DNA of 64,000 nucleotides from Acidiphilium sp. C61 (lineage in GTDB: Bacteria > Pseudomonadota > Alphaproteobacteria > Acetobacterales > Acetobacteraceae): NCBI RefSeq assembly GCF_902712915.1, contig NZ_CACTIA010000005.1, positions 124,001 to 188,000 on the forward strand, read 5' to 3'. The position numbers were made by a program, and so were the translations under genes. The notes under the pieces were generated by a model. The model saw only the letters and a program-made list of their open reading frames with translations, did not search any database and had not been told where the DNA came from. Shown piece after piece: positions 1 through 8,760 of the stretch (the stretch's first letter is position 1; every line of letters starts with the position of its first letter).

Positions 1-95
1 GTTCGTTTTTTCAATCACATAGCGGATGATTGCTGACGGGCTGTATTGCATGGAATCGACGCAGGGCTTGCATCGTTCCGTTTGGGCGGCCCTCG

Positions 96-443
96 TCAGT
101 GAGGCGGGGCGGCGGCGAGATTGACGATGATGACGCCTAAGGTGATCGTCATGATGCCGAGTATTGTCATCGGCGTAAGATGCTGCCCGAAGCGGAGCCA
201 GCCCACAGCGCTGACGAGAATGATCCCCGCGCCGCTCCAGATGGCGTAGACCACACCGATCGGCATCGAGCGGACGAGAATGGCAAGAAGGTAAAATGCC
301 GCAGCATAAAACACGAGGGTGCCCAAGGCGGGGAGTGCCAGGGTAAACCCGTCTGACGCTTTCAGAAACGACGTCCCTGCCACCTCGCACGCAATTGCGA
401 TGGCGAGCAGGGTGTAGGACTTCAGCTCGTTCATCTCATTCAT
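96..443 (-). CDS. SMR-family small multidrug efflux transporter (EmrE/QacE type)
   Basis: Small multidrug resistance proton antiporter of the inner membrane; family members are about 105-115 residues with four membrane helices, and this one is 115 residues from the ATG at 443. The first helix carries the essential acidic residue in the motif AIACEVAGTSFLKAS (the Glu14 equivalent of EmrE), and the later segments SMPIGVVYAIWSGAG and GWLRFGQHL are typical of the family. The frame extends to a TTG at 470, and a second ATG lies at 434; none of the three has a good Shine-Dalgarno sequence, so the start is uncertain. Substrates (quaternary cations, guanidinium-like compounds or others) cannot be told from sequence. 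It appears monocistronic. Confidence 0.88.
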   Translation of the reverse strand: MNEMNELKSYTLLAIAIACEVAGTSFLKASDGFTLALPALGTLVFYAAAFYLLAILVRSMPIGVVYAIWSGAGIILVSAVGWLRFGQHLTPMTILGIMTITLGVIIVNLAAAPPH

Positions 444-471
444 GATCGAGGTAAACGATTGCGCGGTCAAC

Positions 472-482
472 CCACAATGTGG
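472..482. promoter_or_regulatory. Short inverted repeat upstream of the SMR gene
   Basis: CCACAATGTGG is a perfect 5-bp inverted repeat around a central A, just upstream of the efflux gene's possible starts. Its place in the presumed promoter would suit a repressor site, but the arms are short and no regulator gene is adjacent. Weak evidence. Confidence 0.25.
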
Positions 483-966
483 AGTTTATCCATCATGTTC
501 TTAAATCCAATGGATATATATGGACTTTTTGAAAATTGAATATAGCAGCAAAGCCTTGCGCCCGGAGGCAATTCATCCATTCGCTGAGAGATGCGGAAAT
601 GTCACAGCTGTTCGATTTGGTACGAAAATGACGCTTTTTTACAAATTTATGACGGTCATATTCAAGACGTTCTGTCGCAGCCGTTCAAGGTTGGGCGGGC
701 GAAAGATACATAATCGCGAAGTCATGACGTCAGGGATAGGCGCTTAAGTGAGGCATGCGCGCCGCCTCACGCACGGATCGTCCGGCAGGCCCGCATTGCG
801 GAGTTTTCTGGTTTTGTCGTTTCTTGCGACGGAGTTTTGCGGGCGCAACCACGGCTTGCCCGCGCACATCCCGGCGGGAAGGGCGCACATGGACAATGCC
901 GCGGGGCGACGGAGTTGGCCAGCCGCGTTGGTGCCGGGCTTCTTTAACTAACAACAGGGTAGTAGG
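483..966. other. Intergenic region, no convincing gene
   Basis: About 480 bases between the divergent SMR and outer-membrane protein genes. The left half is AT-richer than the surroundings and the right half is GC-rich. Short open frames exist (for example 520-747 on plus), but they lack a ribosome binding site and a recognisable product. It presumably holds the promoters of both flanking genes; I could not pick a confident -35/-10 pair. Confidence 0.6.
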
Positions 967-2160
967 ATGAAAACGAAAAGACTGATCGGACGGAAAACTC
1001 TCGCTGGAGCCAGCGTGCTGGCCCTGATGGCCTGCGCATCGCCGGCCTTTGCGATGAACCTGCCTGCGGCCCAGAAATTCGATGCCGGCCCGCTCGGCAC
1101 GCTGGATGTCAGCGGTGGGTTCGACGGGTATTTCTATGCGCTGTCGGGCGCGAGCAGAACAAATCCTCTGGGGATTCAGAAATCCACAGGCGCAATCGCG
1201 CGTACGCTCGAGGTCGATATCACCAAGTCGACCGGGCAGTTCCAGTTCACTCTCGACGTGAAGCCGAGCAGCTCGCTTTATTTCGGCGCGCAGCCCACTG
1301 AGTTGAATGCCCATACGTTTTCGCTTGGGCCGATCTACGCAGCCTATGCGACTTGGGCTCCCAACGCCAACTTCAACATATCCGTTGGTCAGGTGTATTC
1401 CACCGAGGGTTGGGAATCCTCGACCGACTGGAAGAACGCCAACCTGATCGACTCTCCGCTCTATTACGTCGAGAATTCATCAAGCCGTGGCGTTCAGGCG
1501 AGCTACACCTACGGCAAGCTCTCTGCCACGCTGACCTTCGGCGACGGGTTCGACACTGGCGTGTTCAACACGTTCCAGGAACTTGTGACCTACTCGTTTG
1601 ATAACAACAACGCGCTTTCGTTCTACGGCACCCAGAATGTCGGCGTGACCGGGCCGGCAGCCCATGCGTACGGTACAACCAGCACTGCCTATGCCAATAG
1701 CTACACGCTGACGGGCTATGGCAATTACAACGCAGCCTACGAAAATTCGGATATGTACGGCGCTTACTATTCATATACCCAAGGCAATCTGAACGTTGTG
1801 CCGGAGGTGCAATATGTATACGCCAAACCGAACAGCCGGCTTGGTCTCAACAAATTTACCAGCAACTTTGGCGCCGAAGTGATCACTAACTACCAGTTCG
1901 GCAAGTCGCCGTGGTCCCTCGGCAGCATGGTATTCTACTACAAGAATATCGGCCAGGAAGGCTGGTATCTGAACGCCAACTCGTCCGGCTTCGGAATCGG
2001 GGTGACGCCGTCCTGGATCAAGGGACATGTTTTTGTGCGTGGCGAGGTGGGGCTGCTGCACCTGACTGACCTTGGAACCGGATCGAATGGCGGCTTTGGC
2101 TCGCGTGGCACCGATCGCAACCAGGTGATGAGCATCCTCGAAGCGGGTCTCGCGTTCTGA
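967..2160 (+). CDS. Outer-membrane beta-barrel protein (porin-like, BBP2/OmpL-type)
   Basis: The 397-residue precursor starts with a clear Sec signal peptide: basic MKTKR, a hydrophobic core, then a signal peptidase I site after ASPAFA near residue 29. The mature part is rich in Gly, Asn, Tyr, Ser and Thr with alternating hydrophobic strands (for example SATLTFGDGFDTGVF) and ends in the phenylalanine-terminated strand LEAGLAF, the usual signal for outer-membrane barrel assembly. Size and composition resemble the putative beta-barrel porin-2 family common in Acetobacteraceae. Likely role: a diffusion channel in the outer membrane. Substrate unknown. The start follows a purine-rich GGGTAGTAGG. 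It has its own transcription unit, closed by a hairpin. Confidence 0.8.
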   Translation: MKTKRLIGRKTLAGASVLALMACASPAFAMNLPAAQKFDAGPLGTLDVSGGFDGYFYALSGASRTNPLGIQKSTGAIARTLEVDITKSTGQFQFTLDVKPSSSLYFGAQPTELNAHTFSLGPIYAAYATWAPNANFNISVGQVYSTEGWESSTDWKNANLIDSPLYYVENSSSRGVQASYTYGKLSATLTFGDGFDTGVFNTFQELVTYSFDNNNALSFYGTQNVGVTGPAAHAYGTTSTAYANSYTLTGYGNYNAAYENSDMYGAYYSYTQGNLNVVPEVQYVYAKPNSRLGLNKFTSNFGAEVITNYQFGKSPWSLGSMVFYYKNIGQEGWYLNANSSGFGIGVTPSWIKGHVFVRGEVGLLHLTDLGTGSNGGFGSRGTDRNQVMSILEAGLAF

Positions 2161-2188
2161 CGATTCGCGTTTCACGAAACCTTCATAT

Positions 2189-2211
2189 CCGGCCGCCCTC
2201 GTGGCGGCCGG
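2189..2211 (+). terminator. Strong stem-loop after the porin gene
   Basis: CCGGCCGCC and GGCGGCCGG form a perfect 9-bp stem around a 5-nt loop (CTCGT), 28 bases after the porin stop codon. There is no following T-run, so it may act as an RNA 3'-end stabiliser or a non-canonical terminator rather than a classical intrinsic terminator. Confidence 0.5.
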
Positions 2212-2316
2212 AGACGATGGGCGAGGGCTTCGCCGCGAGCTATACGGTCGCCGCCGGCTGATCCTCGCCACCGAATGCGGGGCCGGCCAGCGGATATTGA
2301 AGCAAGGACGCAACAC

Positions 2317-3417
2317 ATGGCCGATCTGATCGCATCGCCGCGCCGCACATTCCTCAAACTTGCCGGTGCCGGGCTCGGCGCGGGCCTGCTGCCGGCCGTG
2401 GGGCGCGCCGCATCGCCCGCGTTGCTGAGGGCCGCGAAGCACGAAGGGCAGCTCAACACCATTGCGCTGCCGCCGGACTGGGCGAATTATGGCGAGATCA
2501 TCGCCACCTTCCAGAAAAAATACGGGATCACCATTCACAACGCCGCGCCCGATGACAGCTCGGCGCAGGAATTGCAGTCGATCCGCTCGCTCAAACACCA
2601 GTCGCGCGGGCCGGACGTGGTCGATGTCGGCCCGGCCTTCGCGCTGAACGGCGCGCAGGAAGGGCTGTTCCGGCCCTACAAGGTCGCGACCTGGGACAGC
2701 ATTCCGGCGTCGATGAAGGATGCGGGCGGGCTGTGGTACGGCGATTATTTCGGCCTCGTGTCGTTCGGCATCAACCGCTCGGTCTCGAAGGCGGTGCCGC
2801 ATGACTGGGCCGATCTGAAGAAGCCGGAATTCAAGGGCATGATCGCGCTGAACGGCAGCCCGCTCGGCGCCGGGGCCGCGTTCGCCGCGGTGGTCGCGGC
2901 CGCACTCGCCAATGGCGGCTCGCTCGACAACATCATGCCGGGCATCGAGTTCTTTGCCGATCTCGCCAAGCGCGGCAATTTCAACCCCTCGGCGGCGACG
3001 GCGGCAAGCCTTGTTTCCGGCCAGACGCCAGTGGTGATCAACTGGGATTACCTGAACCTCGCCCAGGCGAAGAAGGCGAAGGGGATGACACCGATCGACA
3101 CGGTCATTCCCGCAGGGGCAACGCCCTATGGCGCGTTCTACTGCCAGGCGATCAGCAAGTTCGCGCCGCACCCGAAGGCGGCCGAGCTGTGGCAGGAATT
3201 CATCTATTCCGACGAGGGGCAGCTTCTGTATCTCAAGGGCTTCGCCCATCCGGCGCGGTTCTCGGCGATGGCGAAGGCGGGGGCGATTCCGAAATCGCTG
3301 ATGGCAGAACTGCCGCCGGCCAAGCCGTATGGCGAGGCAGTATTCGCCAACAACGCGCAGACGAAGAAGGCGCAGCAACTGCTGACGGAAAACTGGACGA
3401 AGCTCGTCAAGGCGTGA
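2317..3417 (+). CDS. ABC transporter periplasmic substrate-binding protein
   Basis: Family 1 extracellular solute-binding protein, 366 residues from the ATG at 2317, which is preceded by AAGGA; an in-frame ATG at 2275 is less likely. The N-terminus SPRRTFLKLAGAG is a twin-arginine signal, so the protein is probably exported folded. The mature sequence (QLNTIALPPDWANYGEI, then GPDVVDVGPAFA and GLWYGDYFGLVSFGIN) resembles binding proteins of the polyamine, iron and aminoethylphosphonate importer group. The ligand cannot be read from sequence. It is the first gene of a six-gene coupled operon with two permeases, an ATPase and two phosphoesterases, which points to a phosphorylated or phosphodiester ligand (inference). 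Confidence 0.85.
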   Translation: MADLIASPRRTFLKLAGAGLGAGLLPAVGRAASPALLRAAKHEGQLNTIALPPDWANYGEIIATFQKKYGITIHNAAPDDSSAQELQSIRSLKHQSRGPDVVDVGPAFALNGAQEGLFRPYKVATWDSIPASMKDAGGLWYGDYFGLVSFGINRSVSKAVPHDWADLKKPEFKGMIALNGSPLGAGAAFAAVVAAALANGGSLDNIMPGIEFFADLAKRGNFNPSAATAASLVSGQTPVVINWDYLNLAQAKKAKGMTPIDTVIPAGATPYGAFYCQAISKFAPHPKAAELWQEFIYSDEGQLLYLKGFAHPARFSAMAKAGAIPKSLMAELPPAKPYGEAVFANNAQTKKAQQLLTENWTKLVKA

Positions 3418-4280
3418 GGCTCCGGCTCAAGGCCGGCGAGGGTGGGGGGCTGACGCTCGCCTTCGTCGGCCCGCTCGTTGTTTACGTGATCGCCTTCCTC
3501 GTGCTGCCGACGCTGATGCTGCTGGCGGAGGCGTTCTCTGGAAAGCACGGGCTGACGCTGAAATATGTCGCAGCACTGGGGCAGGGGCAGACGGTGATTG
3601 CGTTCCGCAACTCGCTCGTGCTGTCGGCGCTGGCGGCGCTGGTCGGCGTCACCGCCGGCGGGATCGCCGCCTATCTGGTGCTGCGGCCGGGCGTGCCGCG
3701 GGGCGTGCGCTCGCTGGTGACGAGCTTCAGCGCGGTGGCGGCGAATTTTGCCGGCGTGCCGCTGGCCTTCGCCTTCATCGCGACCCTCGGCAGCCTCGGC
3801 ATCATCACGGTGTGGCTGAAATCGGCCGGGGTCGATCTCTATGGCATGGGGTTCAGCCTGTATTCACTGCCGGGCCTCGTGCTGGTCTATGCCTATTTCC
3901 AGATCCCGCTGATGATCATCGTGTTTACCCCGGCGCTGGAGGCGCTGCGGCTTGAGTGGCGGGAGGCGGCGGAGAATCTCGGCGCCTCCGCCTTCGATTA
4001 CTGGCGCCATGTCGGGCTCCCGATTTTGCTCCCCTCGTTGCTCTCGGCGTTCATCCTGCTGTTCGGCAACGCCTTCTCGGCCTATGCCACACCCTACGCA
4101 CTGACGTCGGGGATCGTCGCGCTGGTGCCGGTCGAGATCAGCAACGTGCTGTCGGGCAACGTGATGATCTCGCAGCAGACCGGGGCGGCGCTGGCGCTTG
4201 GCATGATCGTGGTCATGGTTGGGGTCATGGGCGTCTATGCGCTGGCGGCACGGCGGATCGGCCGGTGGGGACGACGATGA
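3414..4280 (+). CDS. ABC transporter permease, first subunit
   Basis: Inner-membrane permease of the binding-protein-dependent family (MetI-like fold), 288 residues. The GTG at 3414 overlaps the previous stop in a GTGA arrangement and gives an N-terminus leading directly into the first helix (LTLAFVGPLVVYVIAFLVLPTLML); the open frame further upstream only overlaps the binding-protein gene. About six hydrophobic segments are visible. The EAA loop that contacts the ATPase is seen as EWREAAENLGASAFDYWRHV. The pairing of two different permeases is as in polyamine and Fe3+ type importers. Confidence 0.88.
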   Translation: MRLRLKAGEGGGLTLAFVGPLVVYVIAFLVLPTLMLLAEAFSGKHGLTLKYVAALGQGQTVIAFRNSLVLSALAALVGVTAGGIAAYLVLRPGVPRGVRSLVTSFSAVAANFAGVPLAFAFIATLGSLGIITVWLKSAGVDLYGMGFSLYSLPGLVLVYAYFQIPLMIIVFTPALEALRLEWREAAENLGASAFDYWRHVGLPILLPSLLSAFILLFGNAFSAYATPYALTSGIVALVPVEISNVLSGNVMISQQTGAALALGMIVVMVGVMGVYALAARRIGRWGRR

Positions 4281-5059
4281 AGGGCGCGGCAGGGCGATTG
4301 CTGCCGGAAGCCTGGCTCGGGCTTCTCTTCCTGTATTTCTTCGTTCCGCTGCTCGCGACCGGCGCGTTCAGCCTGTGGGAAGGTGGCTCGCGCTACGGTT
4401 TCGCCGCTTACGTGGCGCTGTTCCACCAGCCGAAGCTATGGCAGAGCCTGTTCCTCTCGGTGCGGCTGGCGGTGGAGACGATCCTGCTCGGGCTCATCGT
4501 GCTGGTGCCGGCGGTGTTCTGGCTGAACTTGCGGGTGCCGCGGCTGCGGCCGGTGTTCGATTTCATCTCGGTGCTGCCCTTCGTGGTGCCGCCGATCGCC
4601 CTGGTCGCCGGAATGACGGCGCTCTACACGGGGCCGGACTGGCTGGTCGGCACCCCCAACTATCTGGTGATACCCTACGTGATCCTCGCCTTGCCCTATA
4701 CCTATCGCGCGCTCGATCTCGGCATGCGCGTGCTCGACCTGCGTACCATGACCGAGGCCTCGCAAAGTCTCGGCGCCGGCTGGGGGACGCTGATCTTCCG
4801 CGTCGTGGTGCCGAATCTGACGACGGCGCTGGTGGGCGCCGCACTGCTGACGATCGCGATCGTGATGGGCGAGTTCACCTTCGCCAATATCCTGCTGTTC
4901 AACACCTTCGCCGTTTACATCAACTATGTCGGCCAGACCTCGGCGACGCAGGCCTCGGCGCTGACGCTGCTGAGCTTCCTGATCACCTGGCTGGCCATGC
5001 TCGGCGTGCTGGTCTCCGGCCGGGGCGGGCGCAGCGTGCAGATCGGAGGGGCGCGCTGA
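4277..5059 (+). CDS. ABC transporter permease, second subunit
   Basis: Second membrane subunit, 260 residues, starting at the ATG that overlaps the preceding stop (ATGA). Hydrophobic segments include LGLLFLYFFVPLLATGAF at the N-terminus and LLSFLITWLAMLGVLVSG near the C-terminus. The EAA-type cytoplasmic loop (MTEASQSLGAGWGTLIFRVV) is well conserved. It would pair with the upstream permease to form the channel. A longer frame that begins within the upstream permease gene is not used. Confidence 0.88.
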   Translation: MKGAAGRLLPEAWLGLLFLYFFVPLLATGAFSLWEGGSRYGFAAYVALFHQPKLWQSLFLSVRLAVETILLGLIVLVPAVFWLNLRVPRLRPVFDFISVLPFVVPPIALVAGMTALYTGPDWLVGTPNYLVIPYVILALPYTYRALDLGMRVLDLRTMTEASQSLGAGWGTLIFRVVVPNLTTALVGAALLTIAIVMGEFTFANILLFNTFAVYINYVGQTSATQASALTLLSFLITWLAMLGVLVSGRGGRSVQIGGAR

Positions 5060-6120
5060 TGCCGCATCTGGACATCGACGGCGCGGTGAAGCGCTATGGC
5101 GGCAAGACCGTGCTGCACGGCATCGAGCTCGCGCTGGGGCAGGGGGAGTTCGTCTCGCTGCTCGGGCCCTCGGGCTGCGGCAAGACGACGCTGCTGCGCA
5201 TCGTCGCCGGGTTCGAGCGGCCGGATGGCGGGCGGGTGGTGCTGGCCGGAAATGACATCACCGATCTGCCGGCGGCGCGGCGCAACATGGGCATGGTGTT
5301 CCAGGCCTATTCGCTGTTCCCGAACATGACGGCGGAGGAGAATGTCCGCTTCGGGCTGAAGGTGCGGCGGGAAACTCCGGCGGCGCAGCAGGCGCAGGCG
5401 GCAGAGCTGCTGGCGCTGGTGGGGCTCGCCGAGCACGCGCGGAAATATCCGCACCAGCTCTCCGGCGGCCAGCAGCAGCGCGTGGCGCTGGCGCGGGCGC
5501 TGGCAATCCGCCCGGCGTTGCTGCTGCTCGACGAACCTCTATCCGCGCTCGATGCCAAGGTGCGGGTGCAGCTGCGCGACGAGATCCGCCGCATCCAGCA
5601 GGAGACCGGGGTGACGACGCTGTTCGTCACCCATGACCAGGAGGAGGCGCTGTCGATCTCCGATCGGGTCGTGGTGATGCAGGAGGGGCGGATCGCGCAG
5701 GCAGGAACGCCAGCAGAAATCTATGGTGAGCCGGCGAACATTTTCGTGGCGCGGTTTGTCGGCGCGGCGGCGGAGTTGCGCGGCCGGGTGAGGGATGCGG
5801 AGGCCGGGCTGGTCGAGCTCTGCGGCCGAGTGGTGCCGGCGGCGCGGGCGCGTGGGCTGGCAACGGGGGCGGCGGTTCACGTGTTGCTGCGGCCGGAGAC
5901 GGTGCGGCTTGGGCCACCCGGGGCGGCGGAGGCGCTGCTGGAAGGGGTCGTTGCCTCACGTGTGTTCTTCGGCGCGCTGACCTCGATCCGCATCGAGGTG
6001 GATGGCGGCTTCAGTCTCGCGGCGGCGATGCCGAGCGCCGAGGCCGGTGCTGTGGCACAGGGCAGCCGGGTTTCGCTCTGGTGGGATGGGGAGGCGCCGC
6101 GGGTGCTGGCGGCCGAATGA
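5059..6120 (+). CDS. ABC transporter ATPase (polyamine/iron-type, with TOBE domain)
   Basis: Cytoplasmic motor of the importer, 353 residues. Walker A GPSGCGKTT is near residues 36-44, the signature LSGGQQQR near 134, Walker B LLLLDEP near 154 and the H-loop FVTHDQEEA after it. The C-terminal ~110 residues form the TOBE-type regulatory region found in PotA/FbpC/MalK-like ATPases. The ATG overlaps the preceding TGA by one base (TGATG), so translation is coupled. The shared architecture fits import, not export. Confidence 0.92.
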   Translation: MPHLDIDGAVKRYGGKTVLHGIELALGQGEFVSLLGPSGCGKTTLLRIVAGFERPDGGRVVLAGNDITDLPAARRNMGMVFQAYSLFPNMTAEENVRFGLKVRRETPAAQQAQAAELLALVGLAEHARKYPHQLSGGQQQRVALARALAIRPALLLLDEPLSALDAKVRVQLRDEIRRIQQETGVTTLFVTHDQEEALSISDRVVVMQEGRIAQAGTPAEIYGEPANIFVARFVGAAAELRGRVRDAEAGLVELCGRVVPAARARGLATGAAVHVLLRPETVRLGPPGAAEALLEGVVASRVFFGALTSIRIEVDGGFSLAAAMPSAEAGAVAQGSRVSLWWDGEAPRVLAAE

Positions 6121-6905
6121 TCCCGGACGGCGCGATCGAGGCTGCGAAGGCGGCGGCGGAGGCGGCGCGGGAAGCGATCCGGCCGTATTTCCGCGCCGGC
6201 CTGGGGGCCGACGACAAGGCGGATGCGAGCCCGGTGACGGCGGCGGACCGGGCGGCGGAGACGGCGATGCGCGCGGCGCTGGCGCGGCACACGCCGGGGT
6301 TCGGGGTGATCGGCGAGGAATTCGGCGACGACCGGCGCGGGCGGTTCAACTGGGTGATCGACCCGATCGACGGGACGCGGGAGTTCATCACCGGGCGGGC
6401 AAGCTTCGTGACGCTGATTGGCCTGGTCGAGGACGGCGTGCCGGTGCTGGGGCTGATCGACCAGCCGATGACCGGCGAGCGGTGGCTGGCAGCGGATGGG
6501 CGCGTTGCGTTTACCGGCCCGTTCGGCGGCGTGCCAGGCTGCCGGCGGCGCGCGGCGCTGGGCGAGGCGGAACTCTCCTGCACCGGGCCGGAATGGTTCG
6601 CACCCGCGCAGCACGCGGCGTTCGACCGGCTTGGCCGGGCCTGCCGGCGCGTCTCCTGGGGCGACAATGCCTATGCCGCGGGGTTGCTGGCACTCGGCGC
6701 GATCGACGTCATCGCCGAGGCCGGGCACAAGCCGTGGGACTGGGCGGCCTCGGTGCCGATCGTCGCGGCGGCGGGCGGGGCGATGTGCGACTGGTCGGGC
6801 CGGGCGTTGCGGCTTGACGCCGAGACCGATGGCACCGTGCTGATCCTGGGCGACCCGTCGCTGCGTGACGAGGCCCTTGCCATTCTTCGAGGTGACTCTT
6901 GCTGA
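6117..6905 (+). CDS. Inositol monophosphatase-family phosphatase (HisN-like)
   Basis: Mg2+-dependent phosphomonoesterase of the IMPase/FBPase fold, 262 residues, starting at an ATGA overlap with the ATPase gene. Metal-binding motifs are intact: GEEFGDD near residue 66, WVIDPIDGTREFITG near 80-93, and WDWAASVPIVAAAGG near 207. The DPIDGTREFITG wording is closest to histidinol-phosphatase (HisN) and 3'(2'),5'-bisphosphate nucleotidase-like members. Co-translation with an importer and a phosphodiesterase makes hydrolysis of an imported phosphomonoester more plausible than histidine synthesis here, but this is inference. Confidence 0.85.
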   Translation: MIPDGAIEAAKAAAEAAREAIRPYFRAGLGADDKADASPVTAADRAAETAMRAALARHTPGFGVIGEEFGDDRRGRFNWVIDPIDGTREFITGRASFVTLIGLVEDGVPVLGLIDQPMTGERWLAADGRVAFTGPFGGVPGCRRRAALGEAELSCTGPEWFAPAQHAAFDRLGRACRRVSWGDNAYAAGLLALGAIDVIAEAGHKPWDWAASVPIVAAAGGAMCDWSGRALRLDAETDGTVLILGDPSLRDEALAILRGDSC

Positions 6906-7747
6906 TTGCCCATATTTCCGATCTGCATGTCCGCCCGGTTGGCCGCCCGGCCAACCGGGTGGTCGAGACAAACATGATGGCCGAGCGCGTGCTGCGCCGG
7001 GTGGCGACGCTCGATCCGGCGCCGGAGGCGATCGTCATCACCGGCGATCTCGTCGATTGCGGGCGGGACGACGAATATGAGGAGTTAAACCGGCTGCTCG
7101 ACCGCAAGCTGCCATGTCCGGTCTATGTAGTGCCCGGCAACCATGACCGGCGTGAGGCTTTCCGTGCGGCGCTGGGCCATCTGCCGGGGGTGGCTGCAGA
7201 TCCGGATTTCGTTCAATATCAGGCTGATATCGGCCCGTTCCGACTGATCATGCTTGACAGCGTGGTGCCTGGGGCGGGGTATGGCGAGCTGTGCCCGCAA
7301 CGGCTCGCGTTTCTGGATGCGGCGCTGGAGGCGGCGGCGGGACGCAAGGTGCTGATTGGGCTGCATCATCCGCCGGTGCTCACCGGAGTGGCAGCGATGG
7401 ACAGCATCATGCTGCGCTCGTCCGAGGCGCTGCTGGCGCGCGCGGCGGCGCATGGGAATGTCGCGGCCATCCTCTCGGGGCATCATCACCGTGCGATCCA
7501 CGCGGCGCATGGCCGGACGATGCTGCTGAGCGTTCCGGCCGCCGCCGGGCACCAGAGCGAGATCACCTTCGATCCGAAGGCGCGGGCCTATTTCCACCTG
7601 GAGCCGGGCGGCATTTTTCTGCTTCGCTGGACCGAGCGGGAAGGGCTGACGGCGATGCTCGACAGCGTGGGCGACCTGCCGGGGCCGTATCCGTTCGTCG
7701 TCGAGCCGGAGTATCCGGGCATGCGGCGGGAGGGTCCTGCATCGTGA
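6899..7747 (+). CDS. Calcineurin-like metallophosphodiesterase (CpdA/GpdQ-like)
   Basis: Class III cyclic-nucleotide/glycerol phosphodiesterase family, 282 residues, cytoplasmic (no signal peptide). The binuclear metal site is complete: HISDLH at 5-10, ITGDLVD at 48-53, GNHDR at 80-84, LHHPP in the middle, and SGHHHRA near 195. It starts at a TTG overlapping the end of the IMPase gene by seven bases, and the N-terminal LIAHISDLH makes this start convincing. Members hydrolyse cAMP, glycerophosphodiesters or other phosphodiesters. As the last gene of an importer operon it probably acts on the imported compound. Confidence 0.85.
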   Translation: MLIAHISDLHVRPVGRPANRVVETNMMAERVLRRVATLDPAPEAIVITGDLVDCGRDDEYEELNRLLDRKLPCPVYVVPGNHDRREAFRAALGHLPGVAADPDFVQYQADIGPFRLIMLDSVVPGAGYGELCPQRLAFLDAALEAAAGRKVLIGLHHPPVLTGVAAMDSIMLRSSEALLARAAAHGNVAAILSGHHHRAIHAAHGRTMLLSVPAAAGHQSEITFDPKARAYFHLEPGGIFLLRWTEREGLTAMLDSVGDLPGPYPFVVEPEYPGMRREGPAS

Positions 7748-7755
7748 AGCGCCTG

Positions 7756-7775
7756 GAGCATCATCCGATCAGGTG
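7756..7775 (+). repeat. Partial copy of a palindromic intergenic repeat
   Basis: GAGCATCATCCGATCAG matches the left end of the ~106 bp elements at 12075 and 37297. Only about 17 bases are shared; the right part is absent. Like the full copies it lies just after the stop codon of a plus-strand gene (the phosphodiesterase). Confidence 0.6.
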
Positions 7776-7950
7776 AGCTCGTCTTTGCCAAATGTCGCAG
7801 AAGAAATATTATGGAACCTAAAGGCAATCAATCTACGCCGGATACAATTTGATAAGCCTTGAGGCTCGATTGTAAGTTCCGGCTCACATGCAGCATCGAT
7901 GATGGCGGGGCGCGCCATGCCGGGCCTGCACGCGGCGCGAGGGAGATTCG

Positions 7951-8760
7951 ATGATGATCGCATCGCCGCCGCCGTTGCTCGCCATTGTCGTGCCCGTGCA
8001 TGACGAGGCGCCGAATCTCCCAACGTTGCTCGCCGAGCTCGATACCGCGCTGGCTTGCGTCGATCACGAGATCATCATTGTCGACGACGGAAGCACGGAC
8101 GCAACCCCGGATGTAATCGCCGCCGTTACCGCGATGCGGCCGAATATCCGCGGCCTGCGGCACGTGCGGTGCCATGGGCAGAGTGCCGCGATCGTCTCCG
8201 GGGTAACCGCGGCGCGGGCGACCTGGATCGCCACGATCGATGGCGACGGGCAGAACGACCCGGCCGATATTCCCGATATGCTTCGCCATGCCTGGCAGGA
8301 GGAACGGCCCGGCGTACCGATACTCGTCGCGGGACGGCGCGTGCGGCGGCACGATCGGCTGATGAAGCGCATCGCTTCGCGCATTGCCAACGCCGTCCGG
8401 GCGCGTGTGCTGGGTGATGGCGTGCCGGACAGCGGCTGCGGACTGAAACTGTTTCGCCGATCCGCTTTCATGGCGTTGCCGCATTTCGACCATATGCACC
8501 GATTCCTGCCGGCGCTGTTCGCCCGCGCCGGCGGCTGCACCGTGTTGCATCCCGTTGCCCATCGGCCGCGCCTCGCCGGGCGCTCGCATTACGGCACATG
8601 GGACCGCCTCCGGGTGGGGCTGGTCGATCTTGCCGGCGTCGCCTGGCTTCAACGCCGGGCTTGCAGGGCAGTTCTGGCCGAGCCCTCCGGGACCGCGGCA
8701 ACCACGAACAGCACGGACAATACGGCACCGCCACCAGTTTCTCTGGAAGTGGCCCAGTGA
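7951..8760 (+). CDS. Family 2 glycosyltransferase, polyprenyl-phosphate sugar synthase-like
   Basis: GT-A fold inverting glycosyltransferase of 269 residues, resembling dolichyl-phosphate mannose synthase. Nucleotide-sugar motifs are PVHDEAPNL near 15, IVDDGSTDAT at 43-52 and the DxD-type IDGDGQNDPADI at 96-107; SGCGLKLFRR follows. There is no C-terminal membrane domain, so it is the short DPM1 type that loads a sugar onto a polyprenyl phosphate at the cytoplasmic face (family knowledge). GAGGGAG precedes the ATG. The downstream VTT gene overlaps its stop (GTGA), and a GT39-like transferase lies convergently beyond, which suggests a lipid-linked sugar pathway. Confidence 0.82.
   Translation: MMIASPPPLLAIVVPVHDEAPNLPTLLAELDTALACVDHEIIIVDDGSTDATPDVIAAVTAMRPNIRGLRHVRCHGQSAAIVSGVTAARATWIATIDGDGQNDPADIPDMLRHAWQEERPGVPILVAGRRVRRHDRLMKRIASRIANAVRARVLGDGVPDSGCGLKLFRRSAFMALPHFDHMHRFLPALFARAGGCTVLHPVAHRPRLAGRSHYGTWDRLRVGLVDLAGVAWLQRRACRAVLAEPSGTAATTNSTDNTAPPPVSLEVAQ

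Noticed and set aside
520..747. A 75-codon open frame in the first intergenic region
   Set aside because: There is no ribosome binding site, no recognisable product and unusual composition.
1771..3378. A 535-codon minus-strand frame opposite the porin and binding-protein genes
   Set aside because: It covers the intergenic hairpin and two genes with clear signal peptides on the plus strand; its composition is that of an antisense shadow.
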